NCBI RefSeq assembly: GCF_002723955.1
Contig: NZ_BEWN01000005.1
Span: forward strand, 124,001-188,000
Length of the DNA stretch: 64,000 nt
Reading direction: 5' to 3'
Source: Gluconobacter frateurii
GTDB taxonomy: Bacteria > Pseudomonadota > Alphaproteobacteria > Acetobacterales > Acetobacteraceae
Shown: in pieces, positions 1 through 10,258 of the stretch
Position numbering within the stretch: position 1 is the stretch's first letter
Layout: each line of letters opens with the position of its first letter
Translations under genes and position numbers: made by a program
The notes under the pieces: model-generated
Told to the model about the DNA's origin: nothing
The model's database searches: none
Seen by the model: only the letters and a program-made list of their open reading frames with translations

Positions 1-1024
<1,024 letters not shown>

Positions 1025-1068
1025 TCCTGAACTGCTCCCCGACCGATCCGGTCAATAAACTGACTACC

Positions 1069-1140
1069 GAATCGGTTTTGAATCATGGCGACTCGAAAGG
1101 GAAGCCCAAAAATGGGTTATTTTTCAGAATAAGCTGTCAA
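1069..1140 (-). promoter_or_regulatory. GANTC cluster and candidate promoter of rnhB-ccrM
   Basis: Three GANTC sites lie at 1069-1073, 1080-1084 and 1090-1094, so their starts are 11 and 10 bp apart, close to one helical turn each. A perfect -35-like TTGACA is at 1140-1135 on the minus strand; the matching -10 is weak. Because CcrM methylates GANTC, the cluster is a natural feedback element for this operon, as known in Caulobacter. The sites are seen directly; the regulation is inference. Confidence 0.5.
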
Positions 1141-1170
1141 GTGTGTTCCGAAAGACTCTTTCTGATCGCT

Positions 1171-1800
1171 TTACAGGTTCTCCTGCTCACTCTCTCCGTC
1201 CGTTGGAACCATCGACTGAGAAGTACCTGTTGAATGATGAGCATGTCTTGCCTGCTCACGAATTTCGGGAAAACGGGCAATCGTGTCTCCAATGTTGAAC
1301 ACCAGAAGAACCAGACTGACCACCAGCAACGACATCCCTTTCCCTACAACCTGACGACGACGCCAGAAGTAGCCAGGCAGAAACAGCCACCACCAGAAAC
1401 CCGGAGGCGTATTTCCGGCTTCTCGGATAGCATTCCGATCCAAGGTAAATGCCGTAAAAAACAGACCAAGGACCAGCAATCCGACAATGCCGTTGGTATT
1501 CATGCGGGCAGCCTCGGGTACATGCCGCCAGTCCATGATGTAAAGTGTAATCCGCCCCATGAGCCAGGGGCCAACCAGAAGCACCCACGCCCAGTGTTCG
1601 GACACCTCTGCATTCGGCCTCAGAATGCCGGTCAGAGGGGAAACCAGCCCAGCCGCAGATGCCGGTCGCCAACTGTCCCCGAACGAGGGGGTCCAGACAA
1701 GCGTCTCCGGACGGATCCGCTGCTGCATGATCAGACGCAGAATTTCTTCACGGGACACGGGGCCAGACTGTTGCCCATTGTTCTCGTAAAACCATTCCAT
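1171..1800 (-). CDS. GYF-domain (DUF4339-type) membrane protein
   Basis: A 209-residue protein. Residues 1-50 (MEWFYENNGQQSGPVSREEI and following) match the GYF_2/DUF4339 pattern: an aromatic-rich start, then GPVS and a later LVWTPSFGDSW. After it come about four hydrophobic stretches (HWAWVLLVGPWLM, GIVGLLVLGLFFTAF, GFWWWLFLPGYFW, MSLLVVSLVLLVF) and a charged C-terminal tail ending in EQENL. The role is unknown; such domains are thought to bind proline-rich partners. The ATG follows directly on the poly-U run of the upstream terminator, and the only visible Shine-Dalgarno (GGAGG, 8 nt upstream) is part of that terminator's 3' arm. Confidence 0.75.
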   Translation of the reverse strand: MEWFYENNGQQSGPVSREEILRLIMQQRIRPETLVWTPSFGDSWRPASAAGLVSPLTGILRPNAEVSEHWAWVLLVGPWLMGRITLYIMDWRHVPEAARMNTNGIVGLLVLGLFFTAFTLDRNAIREAGNTPPGFWWWLFLPGYFWRRRQVVGKGMSLLVVSLVLLVFNIGDTIARFPEIREQARHAHHSTGTSQSMVPTDGESEQENL

Positions 1801-1805
1801 AAAAA

Positions 1806-1833
1806 AAGCCTCCCGGATTACTCCGGAAGGCTT
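1806..1833 (-). terminator. Intrinsic terminator downstream of the CsbD-type gene
   Basis: On the minus strand the arms AAGCCT and AGGCTT, extended by CCGG/CCGG across one mismatch, are followed by seven T residues (1807-1801). It ends the transcript of the gene at 1863-2153. Its 3' arm contains GGAGG and its T run abuts the ATG at 1800. Confidence 0.85.
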
Positions 1834-1862
1834 CTAGCACACGAAGTAATCCGTGCGTGAAA

Positions 1863-2153
1863 TCAGCTGCTCTTGCGGCCGAACAGCAGACCACCAACAA
1901 TCATGCCAACAACAGTAGCAATGACCACGGAAATCAGTGGGCGATCCTGAACGAATGCCGTTGCAGCTTCAAGCTTCGTCTCACCTTCGTCATACAGATC
2001 AGCAAATTCCTGCTGAGCCATGCCGGAAAGCTGATCAAACTTGCCTTCAGCCTGCGTTGCCGTGTCACCGGTCAGGCCGCCGATACCGTCCTTGACCTTG
2101 CCCTTGGCTTCGTCGAGGAGGCCTTCGGCCTTGGTTGTCGTTGTGTCAGCCAT
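1863..2153 (-). CDS. CsbD-type stress protein with C-terminal membrane anchor
   Basis: A 96-residue protein. Residues 1-50 carry the CsbD pattern (KAEGLLDEAKGKVKDGIGGLTGD ending, with TQAEGKFDQLSG), a small family linked to general stress. Residues about 66-96 form a hydrophobic anchor (PLISVVIATVVGMIVGGLLFG) ending in RKSS, which resembles the tail of DUF883/ElaB-type inner-membrane proteins. I chose the ATG at 2153 rather than an upstream one because AGGAGAG lies 5-6 nt before it and the CsbD homology starts just after it. A terminator follows. The exact function is unknown. Confidence 0.82.
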   Translation of the reverse strand: MADTTTTKAEGLLDEAKGKVKDGIGGLTGDTATQAEGKFDQLSGMAQQEFADLYDEGETKLEAATAFVQDRPLISVVIATVVGMIVGGLLFGRKSS

Positions 2154-2224
2154 ATGTCTCTCCTGTCTCCGGATATGATCCGTGTTCGTTGTTAACGACC
2201 TACGAACCATAGGGTTGCTTCAAG

Positions 2225-2253
2225 AATATGGTGCGATCATGAAATGGAGCAAG
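2225..2253 (-). promoter_or_regulatory. Candidate heat-shock-type promoter for the CsbD-type gene
   Basis: On the minus strand CTTGCTC (2253-2247) is followed after 13 nt by CACCATATT (2233-2225). This resembles the RpoH pattern CTTGAAA-N11-16-CCCCATNT. It would give a leader of about 65 nt. The match is incomplete and there is no other evidence. Confidence 0.28.
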
Positions 2254-2438
2254 AGAGCAATATCCTGAAAAAGCAACTCTTTAGGTACACCGTTTCAAAT
2301 TCGTTCCCAAACCTGAACAGGATTTAAGGTCTTGTCATGGCAGGGTTGCGCAGCCTGCACTATAGAGGAATGAGTGACAAAAGGGGTGTCCTTCTCCAGC
2401 ACACCCGGATCCAAGCGTACGGGAAAGACAGAACGATT

Positions 2439-3773
2439 ATGGACGAGCAGACGGCCGGCTTCAGCGACCGCCACCAGAGCAGCAACGCCCAGCCCCTTCA
2501 ACCCGCCCGACGCTCCCGTCGGCGCTGGCTCCTCTGGGGGATCGTCATTCTCGTTCTCCTGCTGATTCTCTTTGCGGTCCTGCGTCCGCACGGAAAGAAC
2601 GCTGGAGGCTGGCACAAGGGCCAGACCGGCGACGTCCAGCCCGTCGCGGTCGCAACGGTTCACACCGGAGACATGCCGGTAGTTCTCCAGCTTCTCGGCA
2701 CAGTCATCCCCATCACGAACGTGACGATCACGCCTCGCGTCAGCGGACACATTCTGGACGTGTACTATCAGGAAGGTCAGCACGTGAAGAAAGGGGACGA
2801 ACTGGAATTGATCGACCCCCGCCCTTACGAAGCCACTCTGGCACAATACAAGGGTACGTTGGCCGCCGACCGTGCGCAGCTTGAGAAAGCCCGCGTGGAT
2901 AATGCCCGTTACCAGACCCTGATCCGGCAGAACTCTACATCCGCCATGACGGCCCGGGACCAAGAATTTACGGTCCAGCAGCTTGAAGGCACCGTAAAGT
3001 TCGATGAAGCAAATGTTCGCAACGCCGAACTGGATGTCATGTACTGCCATATCATCGCCCCCGTTGATGGTCGCGTTGGTATCCGAGTGCTCGACAAGGG
3101 AAACTACGTCGCCGCCGGCCAGTCCGGTGGTCTGACGATCCTGACGCAGATGGAACCGATTTCCGTCATCTTCACCGTTCCGCAAAATCAGATCGGCCCG
3201 GTTGCTGATCGCCTGCGCGAAGTCGGTGAACTGCCGGTTGAAGCATGGAACAGCGACAACACCCAGAAGATCGCCGATGGCACTGTGAAGGCTCTGGACA
3301 GCCAGATCGACACCTCAACGGGCACTGTTCGTATGCGCGGTATCTTCGCCAACGAAGATGAACGCCTGTTTCCGAACGAATTCGTCAATGCTCACCTGCT
3401 CGTCAACACACTGCACAATGCCCTCATCGTTCCCGGCAATGCGCTTCAGACCGGCCCTGACGGACAGTTTCTGTACGTCGTTCAGCCGGACATGACCGTG
3501 AAGGACGTGCCGGTGAAGGTTGGTGAAACTGATGACAGCAATGCCGTCATCCTGTCTGGCGTGAAAGCTGGAGACCGCGTTGTGACCGACGGTGTCAGCC
3601 ATCTGCGCCCCGGCCAGAAAGTTTCCATCCCGGATACGTCCACCAACCAGACCGCTGCCGCAGAAGCCCAGACGGCCGAGACCCATCATCGCCATCGCAA
3701 TGGTCAGCAGAGCACCGATGCTGCCAAGCACAGCAATGACCCGTCTGCCCCCGATGCCGCTGGCAATCACTGA
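2439..3773 (+). CDS. mdtA: RND efflux periplasmic adaptor, MdtA type
   Basis: A 444-residue membrane-fusion protein. After a basic stretch comes one N-terminal membrane segment (RWLLWGIVILVLLLILFAVL), then the barrel-sandwich/lipoyl halves (VTITPRVSGHILDVYYQEGQ and IIAPVDGRVGIRVLDKGNYV) flanking a coiled-coil hairpin, and the beta-barrel and membrane-proximal domains. The C-terminus is a His/Asp/Asn-rich tail of about 30 residues. It joins the inner-membrane pump to the outer-membrane channel. It is the first of four tightly packed genes. The start is uncertain: the ATG at 2439 has only a weak GGGAAAG upstream, and an in-frame ATG at 2370 exists. Confidence 0.9.
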   Translation: MDEQTAGFSDRHQSSNAQPLQPARRSRRRWLLWGIVILVLLLILFAVLRPHGKNAGGWHKGQTGDVQPVAVATVHTGDMPVVLQLLGTVIPITNVTITPRVSGHILDVYYQEGQHVKKGDELELIDPRPYEATLAQYKGTLAADRAQLEKARVDNARYQTLIRQNSTSAMTARDQEFTVQQLEGTVKFDEANVRNAELDVMYCHIIAPVDGRVGIRVLDKGNYVAAGQSGGLTILTQMEPISVIFTVPQNQIGPVADRLREVGELPVEAWNSDNTQKIADGTVKALDSQIDTSTGTVRMRGIFANEDERLFPNEFVNAHLLVNTLHNALIVPGNALQTGPDGQFLYVVQPDMTVKDVPVKVGETDDSNAVILSGVKAGDRVVTDGVSHLRPGQKVSIPDTSTNQTAAAEAQTAETHHRHRNGQQSTDAAKHSNDPSAPDAAGNH

Positions 3774-3797
3774 TCGCTCACAGGGAACAGCAAGACC

Positions 3798-6700
3798 GTG
3801 AATCCGTCCCGCCTGTTCATCGAGCGTCCGGTTGCCACCAGCCTCCTGATGTTCGCCATCCTGCTGAGCGGTCTGCTCGGCTACCATTTCCTGGCGGTCT
3901 CAGCCCTGCCACAGGTCGAGTACCCGACAATTACGGTCTCGACCTCTTATCCAGGCGCTGGGCCGGACGTGATGAGCACATCCGTCACAGCCCCGCTTGA
4001 GACGCAGCTTGGCCAGATGCCCGGCCTTGACCAGATGACCTCCCAGTCGTCGGGCGGCGCGTCCGTCATTACCCTGCGCTTCGGCCTCGATATGTCCATG
4101 GACGTGGCGGAGCAGGAAGTTCAGGCAGCGATCAACAACGCGACGTCCCTGCTGCCCACAGACCTTCCGGCTCCCCCGATCTATGCCAAGGTCAATCCCG
4201 CGGACACGCCTGTTCTGACACTTGGCATTACGTCCAAGACGATGCCGCTTCCGGAAGTGGAAGATTACGTCAACACGCGTCTTGAACAGAAGATCAGCCA
4301 GATATCCGGCGTCGGTCTCGTGACGCTCTCAGGTGGCAATCGCAAGGCCTACCGCATCCAGGTCAACATCCCAAAGCTGACCTCGTACGGCATCGCGATC
4401 GATACCCTGCGGACCATCATCACGACCGTGAACGTCAACTCCCCGACCGGCACGTTTGACGGCCCTAAGCGCTCCACGTCCCTGCGTATTGACGGACAAA
4501 TCCAGTCTGTCGAGCAGCTGATGAACCAGGTCATCGCCTATCAGAACGATGGTCCGATCCGCGTCCGTGACGTCGCAACTGTTGTGGAAGGTGCAGAGAA
4601 CAGCCAACTCGCAGCATGGTCGAACAAGACCCCAGCCCTGATCCTGAACGTTCAGCGACAGCCCGGCGCGAATGTGATCGGCGTCGTGGATAACGTTCTG
4701 CGCATCCTGCCGCAGCTCAAGCAGGATCTGCCACCGGGCATCGACATCACGCCGCTAACCGACCGCACCACGACCATCCGCGCCTCAGTCGAGGATGTGG
4801 AATACGAGCTTGGCCTTGCCATGCTGCTCGTGGTTGGCGTGATCTTCATCTTCCTGCGGAATGTTCCTGCCACGATCATCCCAAGCCTGTCGGTCCCGCT
4901 ATCCCTTGTGGGCACCATGGCGGCCATGTACCTGCTTGGCTTCTCACTCGACAACCTATCGCTGATGTCCCTGACCATCGCGACTGGCTTCGTGGTTGAT
5001 GACGCCATCGTGGTGATCGAAAACATTGCCCGCTACATCGAAGCTGGCGAAGACCGTTACACAGCCGCCCTTAAGGGTGCTGGTGAAATTGGCTTTACGA
5101 TCATCTCGCTGACCGTTTCGCTCATCGCAGTGCTGATCCCGCTATTGTTCATGAAGGATGTCGTAGGACGGCTGTTCCACGAATTCGCCATGACGCTGTC
5201 GATCACCATCGTCATCTCCGCCATCGTCTCCATCACACTGGTCCCGATGATGTGCGCCCGGATGCTGACGGACACGCACGCTCCATCCGCAAGCCACGGT
5301 TTGTGGGGACGCATCTCGAACGCAACCGAGCGCAACATCAACGGCATGATTGCGCTTTATGGCCGCTGGCTCGATGTGGTGCTCCGCTTCCGCGGACTGA
5401 CACTTCTGGTCACGCTTGGAACGATCATCCTGACGGGCGTTCTGGCCTACACGATCCCGAAAGGCTTCTTCCCGACGCAGGATACCGGCGTTGTGCAGGG
5501 CATTTCGGTCATGTCACAGGCCATTTCCTTCGAGGGCATGAAGGATCGTCAGCAGGCACTTGGCGCGGAAATCCTCAAGGACCCGGACGTCGCCAGCATC
5601 TCGTCTTTCGTGGGCATCGACGGCCAGAACATGACGATGAACGTCGGCCGTTTCCTGATCAACCTGAAGGCTCGGGATGCACGCACGTCTGATCTGACAA
5701 CCATCCTCCACCGTCTGGGCCAGCTAGGCCAGAATGTCGTCGGAACACAGCTTTTCGTACAGCCCATTCAGGATCTGTCTCTGGATTCCTCGATTTCCGC
5801 CACGCAATACCAGTTCATGCTGGAAAATCCGGACTACGACACGTTCAAAACCTGGGTGCCAAAGTTCGTAGCTGAGCTGCAGAAAGAGCCATCTCTCGCA
5901 GACGTCACATCTGATCTTCAGGCAGAAGGACTGGTCGCGCAGCTGTCGCTCGATCGGGCAACGGGCGCGCGTTATTCCATCACCCCACAGACCGTCGACA
6001 ACCTTCTTTACGACAGTTACGGCCAGCGTCAGATCTCCACGATCTATACGCAGGCCAACCAGTATCGCGTCATTCTGGAAGCCCTGCCGGACCTGCAGAC
6101 TGATCTGACCTCCCTGAGCCAACTTTATCTGCCCGGCATTTCATCCGAAGCCGGAGGCAGTACATCCGGACCGACACGTCAGCCGACATCCGGCCTGGTG
6201 CCGCTCAAGCAGGTCACAACCATCACCCATAGTCTGGCTCCCCTACTCATCAGCCATTATGGCCAGTTCCCCGCCACGACGATTTCGTTCAACGTCGCCA
6301 AGGGGTACTCACTGGGCGCCGCTACAAACGCCATTGAGCGTGTGGAGCAGAGCATCGGCCTGCCACCTGCGTTCCAGACTGCTTTTCAGGGAACAGCCGC
6401 GGCGTTCCGCTCCTCCCTGACCAATGAAATCTGGCTGGTCATGGCGGCCGTCATCGCGGTCTATATCGTGCTGGGTATTCTCTATGAGAGCTTCATCCAC
6501 CCCATCACGATCCTGTCCACGCTACCATCAGCAGCGATCGGGGCGCTGATCGGTCTGTACCTGTTCGGGATGGATCTCGACATCATGGGCATCATCGGCA
6601 TCGTGCTGCTGATCGGCATTGTGAAAAAGAACGCCATCATGATGATTGACTTCGCGCTCGAGGCGGAGCGGCTTGAAGGGCACACGCCACTGGAGGCTAT

Positions 6701-6983
6701 TCGTCAGGCCGCCCTGTTGCGTTTCCGTCCTATCCTCATGACGACGCTGGCCGCCCTGTTCGGTGCCCTGCCGCTGATGCTGAGCCATGGCGTCGGATCG
6801 GAACTTCGCCGCCCTCTCGGTGTCGCCATCGTCTGTGGCCTGATGCTGTCTCAGATGCTGACCCTGTTCACAACGCCGGTCATCTACCTGTTCATGGACG
6901 GGATCGGCCGGAGAACGCGTGGGCTGCTGAATCGCTATCACGCCAGCCGGACACCCTCACCTAGCCCGCATAGCAACCCGTGA
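3798..6983 (+). CDS. mdtB: RND multidrug efflux permease, MdtB type
   Basis: A 1061-residue inner-membrane pump. The N-terminus (PSRLFIERPVATSLLM, then SALPQVEYPTITVSTSYPGA) follows the MdtB pattern closely. Proton-relay residues are intact: the TM4 pair D401-D402 in GFVVDDAIVVIEN and the TM10 lysine near K944 in IVKKNAIMMIDFA. In the known MdtABC system MdtB and MdtC form a mixed trimer that exports bile salts and other drugs by proton exchange. The GTG start has AGGGA 11 nt upstream. The stop overlaps the start of the next permease (GTGA). Confidence 0.95.
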   Translation: MNPSRLFIERPVATSLLMFAILLSGLLGYHFLAVSALPQVEYPTITVSTSYPGAGPDVMSTSVTAPLETQLGQMPGLDQMTSQSSGGASVITLRFGLDMSMDVAEQEVQAAINNATSLLPTDLPAPPIYAKVNPADTPVLTLGITSKTMPLPEVEDYVNTRLEQKISQISGVGLVTLSGGNRKAYRIQVNIPKLTSYGIAIDTLRTIITTVNVNSPTGTFDGPKRSTSLRIDGQIQSVEQLMNQVIAYQNDGPIRVRDVATVVEGAENSQLAAWSNKTPALILNVQRQPGANVIGVVDNVLRILPQLKQDLPPGIDITPLTDRTTTIRASVEDVEYELGLAMLLVVGVIFIFLRNVPATIIPSLSVPLSLVGTMAAMYLLGFSLDNLSLMSLTIATGFVVDDAIVVIENIARYIEAGEDRYTAALKGAGEIGFTIISLTVSLIAVLIPLLFMKDVVGRLFHEFAMTLSITIVISAIVSITLVPMMCARMLTDTHAPSASHGLWGRISNATERNINGMIALYGRWLDVVLRFRGLTLLVTLGTIILTGVLAYTIPKGFFPTQDTGVVQGISVMSQAISFEGMKDRQQALGAEILKDPDVASISSFVGIDGQNMTMNVGRFLINLKARDARTSDLTTILHRLGQLGQNVVGTQLFVQPIQDLSLDSSISATQYQFMLENPDYDTFKTWVPKFVAELQKEPSLADVTSDLQAEGLVAQLSLDRATGARYSITPQTVDNLLYDSYGQRQISTIYTQANQYRVILEALPDLQTDLTSLSQLYLPGISSEAGGSTSGPTRQPTSGLVPLKQVTTITHSLAPLLISHYGQFPATTISFNVAKGYSLGAATNAIERVEQSIGLPPAFQTAFQGTAAAFRSSLTNEIWLVMAAVIAVYIVLGILYESFIHPITILSTLPSAAIGALIGLYLFGMDLDIMGIIGIVLLIGIVKKNAIMMIDFALEAERLEGHTPLEAIRQAALLRFRPILMTTLAALFGALPLMLSHGVGSELRRPLGVAIVCGLMLSQMLTLFTTPVIYLFMDGIGRRTRGLLNRYHASRTPSPSPHSNP

Positions 6984-9900
6984 ACCTGATCCGCCTCTTT
7001 GTCATGCGGCCAGTCGGGACAACCCTTCTGGCCGTTGCGCTCGTGATCGCTGGCATTCTGGGCTATTTCAGCCTCCCCGTTGCCGACCTCCCGAACGTTG
7101 ACTTTCCCGTCATCATGGTGATGGCCAACCAGCCTGGCGGTTCTCCTTCCGAGATCGCCAGTACGGTTGCTGCTCCCTTGGAACGACATCTGGGAGCTAT
7201 TTCAGGCGTCACGGAAATGACGTCTGAATCCACGGTTAATCAGACCCGCATCACGCTCCAGTTTGATCTCTCCCGAGACATCAATGGCGCGGCGCGTGAT
7301 GTGGAGTCAGCCTTGCAGGGGGCAAGGCAGGATCTTCCCTCCACACTTCGCACGAACCCGACCTACGACAAGGCAAACTCCAACGGTCCGCCAGTCGTGG
7401 CCATGACGCTCACCTCTGACACCCGCACCCCTCAGGAACTCTACGAGTTTGCAAGCAACGTGCTGACCCAACAGCTCAGCCAGGTTGAAGGTGTCGGAGA
7501 AGTCGAAATCCGCGGGAGCGCCCTGCCCGCCGTTCGTGTTGAACTGAATCCGTTGCGCCTGTTCCGCTACGGCATCGGGTTTGAAGACGTCCGCGCAGCC
7601 CTTGCCTCAGCCAATGCCCATACGCCCAAGGGCTTCATTGACTCGCATGGCACACGCCTGATGCTGTCGACGAACGATCAGGCCAGCAAGGCGGAAGACT
7701 ACCGCGGTCTGGTCATTGCCTACCGAAACAATCAGCCGGTGCGCCTGACAGACGTCGCAGAAGTCAACGACAGTGTGGAAGACCTTCGGCAAACCGGCTT
7801 TCACAACGGCCAGCGCGCAATCATCTGCACTGTCTTCACCCAAGGCGGGGCGAACGTCATCAAGACCGTCGACGGTATCCGCAGCCGCCTGCCCCTTCTC
7901 CAGTCAGCGTTGCCGGGCAACACCCATCTCAACGTCCTGATCGACCGGTCAAAGACCATCCGGGCTTCTCTGAACGACACGAAGCAAACCCTTATCATTG
8001 CCGTGGTTCTGGTGGTCATCGTTGTGCTGCTGTTCCTGCGCAGCTTCACGGCCATCCTTATCCCAGCTGTTGTCGTCCCGGTGTCCATTATCGGAACATT
8101 CGGCGCCATGGCCCTGATGGGATACCAGCTCGACAACATGTCCCTGATGGCTTTGACGATTTCGACCGGCTTTGTGGTCGATGACGCCATCGTCGTTCTT
8201 GAGAACATCACGCGATATATGGAAATGGGCCATGAACGGCTGGAAGCCGCCGTGCTCGGAGCCAGTGAAGTCGCTTTCACGGTTCTGTCGATCACGGTGT
8301 CTCTGGTTGTCGTATTTGCACCCATCATGTTCATGGGCGGCATTGCCGGACGGCTGTTCCACGAATTTGCGATGGTGATGGTTATTACACTCACTATCTC
8401 GATGGTCCTGTCGCTATCGCTAACCCCGATGTTGAGCGCCATGATCCTGAATGCCGCGCCGACCAACAGCAACACAGTCTGGGGAAAGATCGGATCGCTT
8501 CTGGAACAGACGATTGACGGTGTTGCCAGGGGTTATGATCGCTCACTTGGTTGGGGTCTAAGGCATCCATTCCTGGTCGTGCTCTCCCTTCCTGCCACGC
8601 TTATTCTGGCAGGCATTCTCTTCGTAAAGATGCCTAAGGGTTTCTTCCCATCCGAAGACACCGGGCAACTCATGGGCCGTCTCGTGGCAGACCAGTCCGT
8701 GTCTTTTCAGTCCCTGAAGAACATCACAGCCCGCGCCATGAAAGTCGTGGCAGCGGACCGCGATGTGGCAGGCGTCATGGGTGGCGCAGGGGGACGTTCT
8801 TCAAACTCGGCTAACCTGTTTGTGGCCCTCAAGCCCAAGGAAGACCGGAAGGACGATCTGGCCAGAACCGTTCAGCGCCTGAATAAGGCTTTCTCTAACG
8901 TTCCGGGCGCCCAGTTGCGCCTGATGGCCCCGGGGGCCGTTCGGATCGGCGCACGCTCAGGAGATGCGTCCTATCAGTACTCGCTGGAAGGCCCATCAGC
9001 AGAAGAACTCTACGAGTGGACGCCAAAAATCGTGGCCGCCCTCTCCAAGATTCCCCTGTTGATGAATGTCTCGTCCAATGTGGAAGAAGGAGGTCAGGCC
9101 ATTGCGATTGCGATCAATCGCGATATGAGCTCCCGTTATTCCATCACCCCGCAGCTGATCGCCAATACGCTCTATGACGCCTTTGGCCAGCGTTCTGCCT
9201 CGGTGATCTACGGCAACCTGAACCAATATCATGTGGTCATGGAAGTGGCGCCCCGGTACTGGGAGAGCCCTGAGACCCTGAAACAGATGTGGGTCAGCGC
9301 CTCAGGTGGCACTGCGGCTGGGGGAACATCCTCCAACAACATCCGGGTCCGAGCCAGTACGACATCGACGACTCTGTCCCAGAGTGAGGAATCCTATCTC
9401 AACTCTGTCGCCAATTCGCTTGCGGGGGGTAAATCTGCTTCGAGCGGTTCTGCTGTCACGACCAGTTCAGAAAGCATGATTCCCCTTGGAGTTCTGGGTC
9501 ACCAAAGAATGACCAACACGGCCCTGACAGTGAATCATGATGGCCTGTCTGTTGCCACCACCGTCTCCTTCGACCTGGCACCTGGCGCCTCGCTCGGGCC
9601 TGCTGTTCAGGCCGTGGAAGCGGCCATGGTCAAGCTTCATGTGCCGCCTACAATTCACGGCGGTTTTGCGGGCAACGCAGCAGCGTTCCAGAAGTCCGTC
9701 AGTGATGAGCCGCTGTTGATCCTCGCGGCGCTCGCTGCGGTCTACATTGTTCTGGGCATGCTCTACGAAAGCCTCATCCACCCATTGACCATCCTTTCCA
9801 CCCTTCCCTCAGCAGGCGTCGGCGCCCTGCTGGCTCTTCAGGTCTTCGGGCAGGAATTTTCATTGATGGCGATGATTGGCGTCATTCTGCTGATCGGCAT

Positions 9901-10258
9901 CGTCAAGAAGAATGCCATCATGCTGATCGACTTCGCACTTGTCGCCCAACGTGAGGGCGCAACTGCTCTTGAGGCCATCCACCAGGCCAGCATCCTGCGT
10001 TTTCGCCCCATCCTCATGACGTCTCTGGCTGCAGCGTTCGGCGCGGTGCCGCTCGTTTTTGGAAATGGATATGGCAGCGAACTCCGCAGACCTCTCGGTA
10101 TTGCCATTCTAGGCGGCCTGATGGTCAGCCAGCTTCTCACGCTCTACAGCACGCCTGTTGTGTTTCTCTATCTTGATCGTTTCGGAAAGATGCTCGGCCG
10201 CGTCCGGCATCATTTTGCCATTCTGCTTCACATCTCGCCCCGGGAAACGGAAATCTGA
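6980..10258 (+). CDS. mdtC: RND multidrug efflux permease, MdtC type
   Basis: A 1092-residue permease, about 65 residues longer than E. coli MdtC. LPNVDFPVIMVMANQPG and DINGAARDVESALQGA follow the MdtC pattern. D401-D402 in GFVVDDAIVVLEN and a lysine near residue 977 in IVKKNAIMLIDFA show an intact proton relay. The extra length is a Ser/Thr/Gly-rich insertion at about residues 773-832 in the second periplasmic loop. The GTG start overlaps the MdtB stop and the end overlaps the outer-membrane gene (TGATG), so all three should be co-translated. Confidence 0.95.
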   Translation: MNLIRLFVMRPVGTTLLAVALVIAGILGYFSLPVADLPNVDFPVIMVMANQPGGSPSEIASTVAAPLERHLGAISGVTEMTSESTVNQTRITLQFDLSRDINGAARDVESALQGARQDLPSTLRTNPTYDKANSNGPPVVAMTLTSDTRTPQELYEFASNVLTQQLSQVEGVGEVEIRGSALPAVRVELNPLRLFRYGIGFEDVRAALASANAHTPKGFIDSHGTRLMLSTNDQASKAEDYRGLVIAYRNNQPVRLTDVAEVNDSVEDLRQTGFHNGQRAIICTVFTQGGANVIKTVDGIRSRLPLLQSALPGNTHLNVLIDRSKTIRASLNDTKQTLIIAVVLVVIVVLLFLRSFTAILIPAVVVPVSIIGTFGAMALMGYQLDNMSLMALTISTGFVVDDAIVVLENITRYMEMGHERLEAAVLGASEVAFTVLSITVSLVVVFAPIMFMGGIAGRLFHEFAMVMVITLTISMVLSLSLTPMLSAMILNAAPTNSNTVWGKIGSLLEQTIDGVARGYDRSLGWGLRHPFLVVLSLPATLILAGILFVKMPKGFFPSEDTGQLMGRLVADQSVSFQSLKNITARAMKVVAADRDVAGVMGGAGGRSSNSANLFVALKPKEDRKDDLARTVQRLNKAFSNVPGAQLRLMAPGAVRIGARSGDASYQYSLEGPSAEELYEWTPKIVAALSKIPLLMNVSSNVEEGGQAIAIAINRDMSSRYSITPQLIANTLYDAFGQRSASVIYGNLNQYHVVMEVAPRYWESPETLKQMWVSASGGTAAGGTSSNNIRVRASTTSTTLSQSEESYLNSVANSLAGGKSASSGSAVTTSSESMIPLGVLGHQRMTNTALTVNHDGLSVATTVSFDLAPGASLGPAVQAVEAAMVKLHVPPTIHGGFAGNAAAFQKSVSDEPLLILAALAAVYIVLGMLYESLIHPLTILSTLPSAGVGALLALQVFGQEFSLMAMIGVILLIGIVKKNAIMLIDFALVAQREGATALEAIHQASILRFRPILMTSLAAAFGAVPLVFGNGYGSELRRPLGIAILGGLMVSQLLTLYSTPVVFLYLDRFGKMLGRVRHHFAILLHISPRETEI

